Source: Actinomyces culturomici
GTDB taxonomy: Bacteria > Actinomycetota > Actinomycetes > Actinomycetales > Actinomycetaceae
Assembly: GCF_900499005.1 (NCBI RefSeq)
Contig: NZ_LS991316.1
Span: 1-64,000, forward strand
Direction of reading: 5' to 3'
DNA length: 64,000 nt
Notes under the pieces: generated by a model
Databases searched by the model: none
The model's input: the letters and a program-made list of their open reading frames with translations, nothing else
Told to the model about the DNA's origin: nothing
Position numbers and translations under genes: made by a program
In this document: piece after piece, positions 26,384 to 35,270 of the stretch
Position numbering within the stretch: the stretch's first letter is position 1
How the letters are laid out: each line of letters begins with the position of its first letter

Positions 26384-27346
26384 ATGGCATCCGAGATGGA
26401 CAACGAACCGCGATACGGCAGGCGCTCGGACGCCCAGCCCGGAACGAACCCCGGGACCGGCGCGCAGGGGCAGACCGGCCCCGCGTCCGGCTCGACTCCC
26501 TGGCCGCAGTACGGCCAAGTGAAGGCCCCTGCGAATCCCGCCTACGGTTCCTACTCCGGCGCGACGGGCCCGGCTTCGGGACAATCCGGGCAGGGCGGCG
26601 CTTACGGGCAATACGGCCAGACCGGTCAGTCCGCTCAGCCCGCTCAGGGCGCGAACCCCTACCAGCAGGGCGCTTACGGCGCGCAGAATCCGCAGGCCGG
26701 CACCGCCCCGCAGGGCCCCTATGGCGCTCAGGCTCCCTCGCAGCCCTACGGGCAGAGCCCGTACGGTGCTCCCGGCTACGGCTACCCGCGGGCGGGCGGC
26801 CCCGGATACCCAGCCCCCGCCGCTCCTCTCCCGGGGCGCGTTGGACCGATCCTCACGATGATCGGCGGCGTGGTCGTCGCGCTCATCATCGCGCCCGTCG
26901 CCCTGTTCCTCGGGGTGCTCGGCGGGATGAACATCGGCTCCCTCATCGAGTCGATGGACCAGGTGTCCTCCGGTTCGACGGTTACGGTCGACTCGTCGGG
27001 TTCCTACCTCGTCGCGACGGAATCGACCAACGTCTACTCCTGCTCCCTCGACGGCGCGGGCGGCGTGCACCAGATGGAGGGCGTCGGCAAAGGCACCTTC
27101 TACTCCTCGAATCTCGAGCCCGGTTCGTACACCCTCACCTGCGAGGGCGAGGGAACCTCGCAGCTCTACGGCATCACCGGCCTGTCGGCCGACTCGATCA
27201 CCAAGGCAGGGATGTCCGGCCTCATCTGGGGCACGGTCGTCGGTCTGCTCGGCGTCGTCCTCTTCATCGTCGGCATCGTGTGGCTCGTCCGCGTCAACCG
27301 CAAGCGCCAGGAGATTCAGAGGCGCGCCTACGGCTCCTCCTGGTGA
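26384..27346 (+). CDS. Gln/Gly/Tyr/Pro-rich membrane protein
   Basis: 320 aa. Residues 1-150 are low complexity, with repeated YG/YGQ, QPAQG and GAYG motifs of the kind seen in many actinobacterial membrane proteins. A first helix follows at ~155-185 (ILTMIGGVVVALIIAPVALF). The external domain (~190-270) contains SGSYLVATESTNVYSCSL, and a second helix at ~275-300 precedes a basic tail (RVNRKRQEIQRR). GGAGGACCCC precedes the ATG, with TAGGCT about 40 bp upstream. No function is assigned. Confidence 0.8.
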   Translation: MASEMDNEPRYGRRSDAQPGTNPGTGAQGQTGPASGSTPWPQYGQVKAPANPAYGSYSGATGPASGQSGQGGAYGQYGQTGQSAQPAQGANPYQQGAYGAQNPQAGTAPQGPYGAQAPSQPYGQSPYGAPGYGYPRAGGPGYPAPAAPLPGRVGPILTMIGGVVVALIIAPVALFLGVLGGMNIGSLIESMDQVSSGSTVTVDSSGSYLVATESTNVYSCSLDGAGGVHQMEGVGKGTFYSSNLEPGSYTLTCEGEGTSQLYGITGLSADSITKAGMSGLIWGTVVGLLGVVLFIVGIVWLVRVNRKRQEIQRRAYGSSW

Positions 27347-27358
27347 CCCGCCCGCAAG

Positions 27359-27455
27359 AACGCACACAGTTTCCGATCCTCCGAAATCGAGAACCGCAGG
27401 ATTCTGCGGAATCGGGTGATCGATGGAGCTCGAGAAGGCCGAAACTGTGTGCGTT
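27359..27455. repeat. 97-nt hairpin element with perfect 15-bp arms
   Basis: AACGCACACAGTTTC (27359-27373) pairs perfectly with GAAACTGTGTGCGTT (27441-27455). Inside it are a smaller stem CCGCAG-GATT-CTGCGG and the box CGAGAAGGCC (27431-27440) directly before the right arm. The same box occurs in the two 77-nt hairpins at 40737 and 41958. It lies just after the stop of the membrane-protein gene. Confidence 0.75.
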
Positions 27456-27513
27456 TTCGTGGGTCGAATGGAATCGATCGCCTGCGACGCCCGGCATTGG
27501 CGCCGTGAACGGC

Positions 27514-27545
27514 GCGTGGCCCCCGGCATCCGCCGGGGGCCACGC
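27514..27545 (-). terminator. Terminator hairpin of the prolyl oligopeptidase gene
   Basis: A perfect 14-bp stem GCGTGGCCCCCGGC / GCCGGGGGCCACGC with a 4-nt loop, 23 bp past the minus-strand stop. Confidence 0.7.
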
Positions 27546-27567
27546 CCGTTGAGACGCTCGATTCCGA

Positions 27568-29832
27568 TCAGCTTCCGAGGGTCTGCCAGAGGAACGCCCA
27601 CACGAGCGCCTCGACGCGCGCGCGGTCGCGCGCGTCGGCAGCGCCCGAATGACCGCCCTCGATGTTCTCGTAGTACGTGACGTCGGCGAGACCCTCGCGC
27701 AGCAGCCACGCGAAGGAGCGCGCGTGCGCCGGGTGGACCCGGTCGTCGGCGGTCGAGGACGTGAGGAGGATCGGCGGGTAGTTGAGCGAGGGGTCCCACT
27801 GATGGAAGGGGCTGAACCGCCGGATCGTCTCCCACTGCCCGGGGTCGTCCGGGTCGCCGTACTCCGCGATCCACGAGGACCCCGCCGACAGATGCGAATA
27901 GCGCTTCATGTCGAGCAGGGGCGCCTGGACGACTGCCGCGCCGATGAGTAGGGGAGAGCGCACGTAGATGTTCGCCGCCATGAGCCCGCCGTTCGATCCT
28001 CCGCGGACGCCGAGCCTCGAGGGCGTCGTCGTCCCCCGCTCGACGAGGTCGCGGGCGACCGCCTCGACGTCCTCGTAGGACTTCTCCTTGGAGAGCCCGC
28101 GCGCCGCCTCGTGCCAGGCGGGCCCGAATTCGCCGCCGCCGCGAATGCCCGCGACGACGTAGGAGCCGCCCTTCTCGAGGAGTGCTCGTCCGATGACGCC
28201 GGAGTAGTGGGGGAGCGTCGTGTGCTCGAAGCCGCCGTACGCGTAGAGGAGGGTCGGCGCGGTCGGGCGGTGGCCGGGCGAGCCGACGGGCCGCCCGACG
28301 AGGAAGTAGGGGATGCGCGTCCCGTCCGCCGAGGTCGCCCAGCGCTGGACGGTCTCCACTCCGGTCGCGTCGAAGAGTTCGGGCGCCCGCCGGACGAGGA
28401 GCGCGGACTCGGGGACGAAGGCGCGGGCATCCGCCGAAGCATCGGCGTCGGTGCCGGCGAGATCGGCGAGCAGCGTCGTTGTCGGCGTCGTGAAGCCGGA
28501 GACCGTGAGCCACAATCGGTCGTCGTCCAAGGGCGCCGCCGCGCCCGCCGAGATCGTGCAGAGGGGCGGGATCGTCAGTCGCGCTGCCGAATCCTCTCCG
28601 TCCGCGGGCTTCGCCGCCCCGGCCTCGTGCGCATCGACGAGGGCGGAGCCGGGCGTCGGGACGAGGGAAAGCGCGGAGACCTCGAGCGCGGCGGAGGTCC
28701 ACCTGCCGTCCGGGCCCGAGGGAGGGGCGAGGACGCGCAGTCGCGTCTGCACGTCCTCGAGGGTGGAGACGACGAGGCGCGACCGGGTCGCTGTCATGCC
28801 CCGCAGGGCGCTGCGCGCGTCGGGGGCGAAAAGGACCTCGTGATCGCGCGAGCCCGCGAGGAAGTCCTCGAGGCGGAAGACGAGGAGCGAGCCGCCCGGG
28901 CGGAGGCTCCCGCCGACCTTCCAGTCGGTGCGCGGCGTGACGAGGAGCCACTCGCGCCAGGAGCCGATCCCCGCGTCGGCGGGAGCGTCGATTCGGACGG
29001 CGCCCACGGGCAGTGTGCGGCCGTCCTCGATTCGATTGCCCGGAGCGATCGGGTGCGGGATGTGCCAGGTGGACGAGTGGATGAAGTCGTGGGCGATCGT
29101 CACGATCGAGTGCTCGAAGCCCGGGGTCCGATCGACGCCGATGAAGACGCCGAGGTCGGAGGGCGCGCCGACGACGACGGGCGCGATCGGAGCAGGATCC
29201 GCGCCGCGCGGGACGAGTCGTGCCTCGAGCGGGTAGCCGGAGTCGGACACCGCGCCGTCCGCCGAGCTCAGGCGCCACACGAGATCGGGACCGGCCCAGT
29301 TGAGCGAGCCCCTCGAGGTCGCGCGGGCGAATCCGCCCTCGTCGGCGGGAATCCAGCGGCGCTCGGTGAGGGAGAACTCGCGGGTCTCGTCGGCGTCCTC
29401 GCCGCCCTCGGACAGGTCGATGAGCGCCCGGTCGTCATCGGGCCGCAGGACGGACGCGCCGTGCCACACCCAGGAGCGTCCCTCGGCGGCGGCGAGGGCG
29501 TCGACGTCGATGAGCTCGTCCCACTCGGGCGCGCCCGCGAGGTAGTCGGAGAGGAGCTGGCGGCGCCACACGCCGCGCGGCCTCTCGGCGTCGGTCCAGA
29601 AGTTGTACGCCCACTGGCCGCGGATCGTGACGCCGGGGATCCGATCGGGGCTCGTGAGGACCTCGTGGATCCGCGCCTCGAGGGCGGAGCGGATCGGGCC
29701 GGCGAGGGCGCGCTCCGCTTCGGCGTCGCGCTCGCGGACCCACTCGAGGGCCCGTTCGCCGCGGATCTCGTCGAGCCATTCGGGGGCGCGGCGCTCGTCG
29801 ATCGGCAGGGAGAAGACGTTCGGTTCGCTCAT
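27568..29832 (-). CDS. Prolyl oligopeptidase family serine peptidase (S9)
   Basis: 754 aa, cytosolic, no signal peptide. N-terminal beta-propeller (~75-430) begins after PEWLDEIRGERALEWVRERD. The alpha/beta-hydrolase domain follows. The catalytic Ser is in RGGSNGGLMAANIY (GxSxG-like, ~585). The Asp is in TSSTADDRVHPAHA (~670) and the His in IEGGHSGAADARDRA (~710). It cleaves short peptides after proline; preference within S9A is not readable. ATG 29832 gives MSEPNVF; an ATG 6 nt upstream is equally possible. The terminator is at 27514. Confidence 0.93.
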   Translation of the reverse strand: MSEPNVFSLPIDERRAPEWLDEIRGERALEWVRERDAEAERALAGPIRSALEARIHEVLTSPDRIPGVTIRGQWAYNFWTDAERPRGVWRRQLLSDYLAGAPEWDELIDVDALAAAEGRSWVWHGASVLRPDDDRALIDLSEGGEDADETREFSLTERRWIPADEGGFARATSRGSLNWAGPDLVWRLSSADGAVSDSGYPLEARLVPRGADPAPIAPVVVGAPSDLGVFIGVDRTPGFEHSIVTIAHDFIHSSTWHIPHPIAPGNRIEDGRTLPVGAVRIDAPADAGIGSWREWLLVTPRTDWKVGGSLRPGGSLLVFRLEDFLAGSRDHEVLFAPDARSALRGMTATRSRLVVSTLEDVQTRLRVLAPPSGPDGRWTSAALEVSALSLVPTPGSALVDAHEAGAAKPADGEDSAARLTIPPLCTISAGAAAPLDDDRLWLTVSGFTTPTTTLLADLAGTDADASADARAFVPESALLVRRAPELFDATGVETVQRWATSADGTRIPYFLVGRPVGSPGHRPTAPTLLYAYGGFEHTTLPHYSGVIGRALLEKGGSYVVAGIRGGGEFGPAWHEAARGLSKEKSYEDVEAVARDLVERGTTTPSRLGVRGGSNGGLMAANIYVRSPLLIGAAVVQAPLLDMKRYSHLSAGSSWIAEYGDPDDPGQWETIRRFSPFHQWDPSLNYPPILLTSSTADDRVHPAHARSFAWLLREGLADVTYYENIEGGHSGAADARDRARVEALVWAFLWQTLGS

Positions 29833-29905
29833 GCCCGCCATTGTCCCGCCCCTCGGGTCCTCGCGCCCTCCAACTCTTTCGCCCTCTTCGGCCTCCGCCC
29901 CTCCG

Positions 29906-29962
29906 CCGAGAGCATCACCTTCGTGCGCCGAAAGCATCACGTTGCGCCGTCGAGGGGATCTC
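29906..29962 (+). repeat. AGCATCACC mini-hairpin repeat, copy 2 (two units)
   Basis: CCGAGAGCATCACCTTCGTG, then CCGAAAGCATCACGTTGCGC, then CGTCGAGGGGATCTCTG. Its second half is nearly identical over about 29 nt to copy 4 at 35139. It lies between the POP and DUF4287 genes. Confidence 0.75.
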
Positions 29963-30031
29963 TGCGCGCGACTCCGCAGCCGACGACGCACGACTTCACC
30001 GCCCAAGTCCCAGCCCTTTCGAGAGGGGGAG

Positions 30032-30049
30032 CCCCGCCCTCGTCGATCG
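30032..30049 (+). repeat. 18-mer repeat, copy C
   Basis: Exact CCCCGCCCTCGTCGATCG, intergenic, 58 bp upstream of the DUF4287-type gene. Confidence 0.6.
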
Positions 30050-30107
30050 GGACGGAGCGGGTGAGGACCGCCCTGCGCACGAAGCGCTCCTGCGGCAGGA
30101 TGGGGGC

Positions 30108-30728
30108 ATGCCGAAGAGCCCCTCCGAGATGATGGCCGCCGTCGAGATCTCTATGAAAGAGCGCACCGGCCGAACCGTCGAGGAATGGGTGGCGCTCGTC
30201 GCCGCCGAATCCGGAATCGACCCCCTCGACCAGAACGCCGTGCGGCGCTGGCTCAAGGCCGAGCACGGCCTCGCGCAGAACTCCCAATGGGCGATCGCCC
30301 GCCGCGCCGCCGAGAACGCCGGCTGGCGCGAGCCCACCGCCGCCGAGTACGCCGACGTGATGTTCTCCGGCACGAAGGCGGTCCTGCGGCCCCTCCACGA
30401 CGCGGCGATCGCGCTCGCCCTCGAGATGAGCGAGGACTCTGAGATTCAGCCGCGCTCGGCCTGCACCTCGCTCGTCCGCACGACTCAGTTCGTCGCCGTC
30501 GGCCCCGGCACGCGCGGCCGCCTCCAGATCGGCATCCGCCTGCGCGAGGGCGCGCCCCTCGACCCGGCATTCGAGCTGGCGAAGAACTTCGCGCAGGCCA
30601 CCCACGTCGCGTTCGTCGTCCCTCCCGAGGGTGGCTGGCCGATCGACGAGGCCGCGGCTTCCGAGCTCGCGAAGGGGATTGTCGCCTTCGCCGGCCCCGA
30701 TATCGCGCGGGCCGCGCTGCAGAACTGA
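30108..30728 (+). CDS. DUF4287 + DUF5655-type protein
   Basis: 206 aa. The N-terminal ~75 residues (EMMAAVEISMKERTGRTVEE through LAQNSQWAIARRAA) match the small helical DUF4287 domain. The C-terminal ~110 residues (FSGTKAVLRPLHDAAIALAL, SLVRTTQFVAVGPGTRGRLQ, NFAQATHVAFV) match the DUF5655 YdhG-like fold. No catalytic residues are recognised and the function is unknown. The start is ATG 30108 with CAGGAT 6 nt upstream as a possible leaderless -10. A stand-alone gene. Confidence 0.82.
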   Translation: MPKSPSEMMAAVEISMKERTGRTVEEWVALVAAESGIDPLDQNAVRRWLKAEHGLAQNSQWAIARRAAENAGWREPTAAEYADVMFSGTKAVLRPLHDAAIALALEMSEDSEIQPRSACTSLVRTTQFVAVGPGTRGRLQIGIRLREGAPLDPAFELAKNFAQATHVAFVVPPEGGWPIDEAAASELAKGIVAFAGPDIARAALQN

Positions 30729-30810
30729 GGGCGTTCGCGTTCGGAGGAACGGGCCGGGGACCGAATCGGGGAGGGTTCGGGTATCCTCGAAGGACCGAAG
30801 GAGGGGAATG

Positions 30811-31278
30811 ATGAGCACATCAGAGAACGCGTCCGGCGCGACGCCGCTGCCGAGCGCCTCATCGGCGCTGCCTCCGGTGACCCAGGATCGCCTCAAGGCT
30901 CTGCTCGACTCGCGCGGGTGGAGTTGGTTCGTCGATAACGAGGGCGATCTCGGCGGTATGTGGGACGGCAACACCTTCTACTTCCTCCTCGTCGGCGGGC
31001 AGAAGACGATCCTCCAGGTCTACGGGACTTTCAACAGGTCGATCTCGATGGACAAGCTCGACGATCTGCGCGAGTTCATCCTGTGGTGGCACCGCGAGAA
31101 GCTCTGGCCGAAGATCACCCACCGGATCACCGATTCGGGCGAGATCCGCCTTCAGGTCGAGAACACGGTCGACTGGGAGTTCGGTGCGACGGATGCGCAG
31201 CTCCTCCAGCAGATCGACTGTGCGCTCGGCACCGCGAACGGCTTCTACGAGGCCCTCATTGAGGAGCTCGCCCTATGA
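30811..31278 (+). CDS. YbjN-domain protein 1
   Basis: 155 aa. Single YbjN-like (sensory transduction regulator) domain, a fold related to type III secretion chaperones: GWSWFVDNEGDLGGMWDGNTFYFLL is split here as GWSWFVDNEGDLGGMWDG and the following strand. WWHREKLWPKITHR and NTVDWEFGATDAQLLQQ complete it. The biochemical function is unknown. Two adjacent ATGs (30808, 30811) follow GGAGGGG; 30811 has better spacing. TATCCT at about 30782 may be the -10. Its stop overlaps the next gene (ATGA), a diverged paralogue, suggesting co-translated partners. Confidence 0.85.
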   Translation: MSTSENASGATPLPSASSALPPVTQDRLKALLDSRGWSWFVDNEGDLGGMWDGNTFYFLLVGGQKTILQVYGTFNRSISMDKLDDLREFILWWHREKLWPKITHRITDSGEIRLQVENTVDWEFGATDAQLLQQIDCALGTANGFYEALIEELAL

Positions 31279-31880
31279 GCGGCATCGGCGATTGGTTCCG
31301 CAAGGTGCTCGGCGGCGACCCCGAGCCGGCGAACGTCGACGACGGATCGGCGTCGAACGGCCAGGTCGTCGACGGAGCCGACTCTTCCGCCTCTTCGCGT
31401 TTCGACGAGGCCCACGGCATCGGAGATTCCTCCGAGGTCCGTCCCGTGACCGTGGAGCGCATCGGTCTCCTCTTCGACTCCGAGGGGTGGAAGTGGGATC
31501 TCGACGACGAGGGCGACCTCGCATCGGGCTGGGACTCCCACATGTTCTACTTCCGTCTCACCGGCGAGAAGCGCGAAGTCCTCAACGTCATGGTCTTCCG
31601 CCGCGGCCCGATCGGCGCCGAGAACCGGTCGGAACTCCTCTTCGCGATCGAGGACTGGCACCGGGATCACCTGTGGCCGAAGTGCTACTTCCGCGAGGCC
31701 GAGGGCGACTCCCTCCAGGCGATGGCCGAGTTGAACGTCGACCTCGAGATGGGGGCGACCGACGAGCAGCTCCTCCTTCAGTGCCGCTGCGCGATCGCGA
31801 CCTCGCTCCAGTTCTTCGAGGACCTCGATAAGCGTTTCGGCCGCCCCGACGACGAGGACGGGTCCGAAGCGTCCGACTGA
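31275..31880 (+). CDS. YbjN-domain protein 2
   Basis: 201 aa. A Ser/Asp/Gly-rich N-terminal extension of ~55 residues starts with amphipathic MSGIGDWFRKVLGG. A YbjN domain follows that is parallel to that of the gene before it: GWKWDLDDEGDLASGWDSHM, WHRDHLWPKCYFRE and EMGATDEQLLLQ. The paired arrangement with a 4-nt overlap suggests a heterodimer. Function unknown. Confidence 0.85.
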   Translation: MSGIGDWFRKVLGGDPEPANVDDGSASNGQVVDGADSSASSRFDEAHGIGDSSEVRPVTVERIGLLFDSEGWKWDLDDEGDLASGWDSHMFYFRLTGEKREVLNVMVFRRGPIGAENRSELLFAIEDWHRDHLWPKCYFREAEGDSLQAMAELNVDLEMGATDEQLLLQCRCAIATSLQFFEDLDKRFGRPDDEDGSEASD

Positions 31881-31975
31881 TCGGATCCTCGAGGTCATGC
31901 GTCTCTGGCTTTGAGCTGACCTGGGGAGAGGTCCGCCCGCCGCTGAGTCATGAGCTTCTCTCAGCGAGGACGCTC

Positions 31976-32012
31976 GCAGAGATCCCCTCGACGCGCGAAG
32001 GTGATGCTCTCG
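31976..32012 (-). repeat. AGCATCACC mini-hairpin repeat, copy 3 (one unit)
   Basis: On the minus strand: GAGAGCATCACCTTCGCGCG then TCGAGGGGATCTCTGCG. One hairpin unit only, opposite in orientation to copies 1, 2 and 5. Confidence 0.75.
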
Positions 32013-32225
32013 ATGGAGGGCGGGCGAGTGCCGAGCGGCGCCGCAAGCGCGCCTCCACCTTCTCGCGGCCGCGGGCTCGTTCGTACCCGCGCTCGTCCGC
32101 GCCTGCTGCGCATACGCCCGCGGGCTCGCTCGCGCCCAGGCGCCCGTCCGCCTCCCTCCTTCGGCGCCGGGCCCCGGCCTCGTCGATCCTTCCCCGCAGC
32201 GGCGGTGCAGTGTGCCGCATTCCGC

Positions 32226-32254
32226 GCGACAACCAAAGTTGAGTGGAATAGACT
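32226..32254 (+). promoter_or_regulatory. clpB promoter GCGACA-N17-TAGACT
   Basis: -35-like GCGACA (32226-32231) and -10 TAGACT (32249-32254), 17 bp apart. The HAIR at 32239-32257 covers the -10. Confidence 0.5.
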
Positions 32255-32257
32255 CAA
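32239..32257. promoter_or_regulatory. HAIR operator of clpB
   Basis: TTGAGT-N7-ACTCAAG matches the HAIR consensus except for the first base. HspR control of clpB is known in other actinobacteria. Confidence 0.88.
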
Positions 32258-32342
32258 GTTCGTTGACGTTGAAATGTTCAGATCGCGCCCGGGAGCCCCC
32301 GGCGCGCACGACATCGCGACGCCCTGCGTCGCAGGAGGACAC

Positions 32343-34991
32343 ATGACGAACGAATTCACCACCAAGGCCCAGGAGGCGATCGCGTCCGCGCTTCAGAGCG
32401 CCCACGCCGCCGGCAACCCCAATGTCGAACCGATCCACCTCCTCGGGGCCCTCCTCGAGCAGAACGAGGGGATCGCCACCGCGCTCATCGACGCCGTCGG
32501 TGCCGACCGGCGCGCCATCGGCGCGCGCACCCGCAACGCCCTCGTCGCACTGCCGTCGACGACCGGCGCGACCGCGTCCGAGCCGCAGACCGCGCGAGCG
32601 CTCCTCGACGTCGTCAACGCCGCGAAGAAGCTCGCGACCGACGGCGGCGACAACTACGTCTCGACCGAGCACCTCCTCATCGGCCTCGCCGGCTCCGGCA
32701 CCGATGCGGGCAGGATCCTCTCGAGCGCCGGCGCCACCCCCGAGGCCCTCTCCCAGGCCCTCGCGAAGCTGCGCCCCGAACCGATCACCTCGGCCGACCC
32801 CGAGGGATCCTTCGAGGCGCTCGCGAAGTACGGGCGCGACCTCACCGAGGTCGCCCGCGAGGGCAAGCTCGACCCCGTCATCGGCCGAGACGCCGAGATC
32901 CGACGGGTCGTCCAGGTGCTCTCGCGCCGCACGAAGAACAACCCGGTGCTCATCGGCGAACCCGGCGTCGGCAAGACCGCCGTCGTCGAGGGCCTCGCCC
33001 AGCGCATCGTCGCCGGGGACGTCCCCGAATCGCTGCGCGACAAGAAGCTCGTCGCCCTCGACATCGCCTCGATGGTCGCGGGCGCGAAGTACCGCGGCGA
33101 GTTCGAGGAGCGCCTCAAGGCGGTCCTCGCCGAGATCCAGCGCTCCGACGGGCAGGTCATCACCTTCATCGACGAGCTCCACACGGTCGTCGGCGCGGGC
33201 GGCGGCTCCGAGGGCGCCATGGACGCCGGCAACATGCTGAAGCCCATGCTCGCCCGCGGCGAGCTCCGCATGGTCGGCGCGACCACGCTCGACGAGTACC
33301 GCGAGAACATCGAGAAGGACCCCGCCCTCGAACGCCGCTTCCAGCAGGTGTTCGTCGGCGAGCCGAGCGTCGAGGACACGGTCGCGATCCTCCGCGGCAT
33401 CGCCCCGAAGTACGAGGCCCACCACAAGGTGACGATCTCCGACGGCGCGCTCGTCGCCGCCGCGCAGCTCTCCGACCGGTACATCACCGGTCGGCAGCTT
33501 CCCGACAAGGCGATCGATCTCATCGACGAGGCCGCGTCCAGGCTCCGGATGGAGCTCGATTCCAGCCCCGTCGAGATCGACGAGCTGCGTCGACAGGTCG
33601 ACCGCCTGCGGATGGAGGAGTCCTACCTCGCGGAGTCCGATCCGGACTCCGCCGACGAGGCGACCGCCGAGAGGCTGGAGCGACTGCGCGCCGACCTCGC
33701 CGACAAGCAGGAGGAGCTCACCGCGCTCACCGGGCGCTGGGAGGCCGAGAAGGCCGGGCACAACAAGGTCGGCGACCTGCGCGTGACGCTCGACGAGCTG
33801 CGCACGCAGCTCGACCTCGCCATCCGCGAGAACCGCTGGGAGGAGGCCGGGCGGCTGCAGAACGGCGAGATCCCCGCGATCGAGCGGCAGATCGCCGAGG
33901 CCGAGGCCGCGGCCGATTCGGACGCCGACGGCACGGCCTCCGAGCCGATGATCGCCGAGAAGGTCGGCCCCGCCGAGATCGCGGAGGTCGTCGAGTCGTG
34001 GACCGGCATCCCGACGGGCAAGCTCCTGCAGACGGAGACCGACAAGCTCCTCCACATGGAGGACGAGATCGGCCGCCGCCTCATCGGGCAGCGCGCCGCG
34101 GTCGCCGCCGTGTCGGACGCCGTGCGCCGCTCGCGCGCGGGCATCGCCGACCCGAACCGGCCGACGGGCTCGTTCCTGTTCCTCGGCCCGACCGGCGTCG
34201 GCAAGACCGAGCTCGCGAAGTCGCTCGCGGAGTTCCTCTTCGACGACGAGCGCGCGATGGTCCGCATCGACATGTCCGAGTACTCGGAGAAGCACTCGGT
34301 CGCCCGGCTCGTCGGCGCCCCTCCGGGGTACGTCGGCTACGAGCAGGGCGGTCAGCTCACCGAGGCGGTTCGTCGTCGCCCGTACTGCGTGATCCTCCTC
34401 GACGAGGTCGAGAAGGCCGATCCGGAGGTCTTCGACATCCTCCTCCAGGTGCTCGACGATGGGCGGCTCACCGACGGCCAGGGGCGGACCGTGGACTTCC
34501 GCAACACGATCCTCATCCTCACGTCGAACCTCGGGTCGCAGTTCCTCGCGGACTCGAACCTCGGGGACGAGGAGCGCAGGGCCGCCGTCATGGAGGCCGT
34601 CCGCCGCGCCTTCAAGCCGGAGTTCCTCAACCGCCTCGACGAGACGGTGATGTTCGAGCCGCTGAGTTCGGACGACCTCGCCGGCATCGTCGACCTCATG
34701 GTCGCCGACATGGCGAAGCGGCTGAAGGATCGTCGGATCTCGCTCGACGTCACCGAGCCGGCCCGCGGGTGGCTCACCCGCGTCGGCTACGACCCGGCGT
34801 ACGGCGCGCGTCCGCTGCGCCGCGTCATCCAGAAGGAGATCGGGGATCGCCTCGCGAAGATGCTTCTCGCGGGCGAGGTCGAAGACGGCCGCACGGTCCG
34901 AGTCGACATCTCCGAGAACCTCGACGGGCTGACGATGAGGGTCGTCGACTCCGCGTCCGATCCGGACGAGGAACTCGCCGACCTCGGCTGA
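32343..34991 (+). CDS. clpB: ATP-dependent disaggregase ClpB
   Basis: 882 aa. Hexameric AAA+ Hsp100 that works with DnaK to rescue aggregates. The Clp N-domain (1-145) is followed by NBD1 with Walker [14 protein letters not shown] (~205) and Walker [10 protein letters not shown]. The coiled-coil M domain (~400-530, [13 protein letters not shown]) distinguishes ClpB from ClpC/ClpA. NBD2 has [19 protein letters not shown] (~615) and a C-terminal oligomerisation domain. GGAGGAC precedes ATG 32343. Linked to the dnaK operon by its HAIR promoter. Confidence 0.98.
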   Translation: MTNEFTTKAQEAIASALQSAHAAGNPNVEPIHLLGALLEQNEGIATALIDAVGADRRAIGARTRNALVALPSTTGATASEPQTARALLDVVNAAKKLATDGGDNYVSTEHLLIGLAGSGTDAGRILSSAGATPEALSQALAKLRPEPITSADPEGSFEALAKYGRDLTEVAREGKLDPVIGRDAEIRRVVQVLSRRTKNNPVLIGEPGVGKTAVVEGLAQRIVAGDVPESLRDKKLVALDIASMVAGAKYRGEFEERLKAVLAEIQRSDGQVITFIDELHTVVGAGGGSEGAMDAGNMLKPMLARGELRMVGATTLDEYRENIEKDPALERRFQQVFVGEPSVEDTVAILRGIAPKYEAHHKVTISDGALVAAAQLSDRYITGRQLPDKAIDLIDEAASRLRMELDSSPVEIDELRRQVDRLRMEESYLAESDPDSADEATAERLERLRADLADKQEELTALTGRWEAEKAGHNKVGDLRVTLDELRTQLDLAIRENRWEEAGRLQNGEIPAIERQIAEAEAAADSDADGTASEPMIAEKVGPAEIAEVVESWTGIPTGKLLQTETDKLLHMEDEIGRRLIGQRAAVAAVSDAVRRSRAGIADPNRPTGSFLFLGPTGVGKTELAKSLAEFLFDDERAMVRIDMSEYSEKHSVARLVGAPPGYVGYEQGGQLTEAVRRRPYCVILLDEVEKADPEVFDILLQVLDDGRLTDGQGRTVDFRNTILILTSNLGSQFLADSNLGDEERRAAVMEAVRRAFKPEFLNRLDETVMFEPLSSDDLAGIVDLMVADMAKRLKDRRISLDVTEPARGWLTRVGYDPAYGARPLRRVIQKEIGDRLAKMLLAGEVEDGRTVRVDISENLDGLTMRVVDSASDPDEELADLG

Positions 34992-35021
34992 CCTCCGCCG
35001 TCTCGCGAGGTCATGCGCCCT

Positions 35022-35051
35022 GGGGCGGGCCGGCACCAGCCGGCCCGCCCC
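35022..35051 (+). terminator. clpB terminator hairpin
   Basis: A perfect 13-bp stem GGGGCGGGCCGGC / GCCGGCCCGCCCC with loop ACCA, 30 bp after the clpB stop. Confidence 0.7.
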
Positions 35052-35138
35052 CTTCGCACGGGCGACATGGGGCGTCCGCTGCCGGGACCGCGACTCCGCG
35101 AAACTTGCGACTCGACGGGTGGCGTCGTCGTGGGCCGC

Positions 35139-35192
35139 ATCCCCTCGACGGCGCAACGTGATGCTTTCGACGAGGGAAGGTGATGCTCTCGG
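35139..35192 (-). repeat. AGCATCACC mini-hairpin repeat, copy 4 (two units)
   Basis: On the minus strand: CCGAGAGCATCACCTTCCCT, then CGTCGAAAGCATCACGTTGC, then GCCGTCGAGGGGAT. The distal part matches copy 2 almost exactly. Confidence 0.75.
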
Positions 35193-35270
35193 CCGGGCCG
35201 GGGGCGGGGCCGTGGGGTCGTGCGCGCCGCTATCGTGGAGGGGCACGCACCGGCCGGCGGAAGGACCCTC

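Larger units (their letters stand above)
31881..32342. other. Intergenic region upstream of clpB
   Basis: 462 bp without a convincing gene. It holds AGCATCACC repeat copy 3 (31976-32012), a degenerate 18-mer relative (CCCCGGCCTCGTCGATCC, about 32172-32189), then the HAIR-covered clpB promoter and leader. Nothing else was recognised in 32013-32168. The open frames there are Arg/Pro-rich artefacts of GC skew. Confidence 0.6.

Noticed and set aside
35220-35270. Longer GTG start for the serine hydrolase
   Set aside because: It lies upstream of a TATCGT -10-like box and has no ribosome site, whereas GTG 35271 has GGAAGGA at good spacing.
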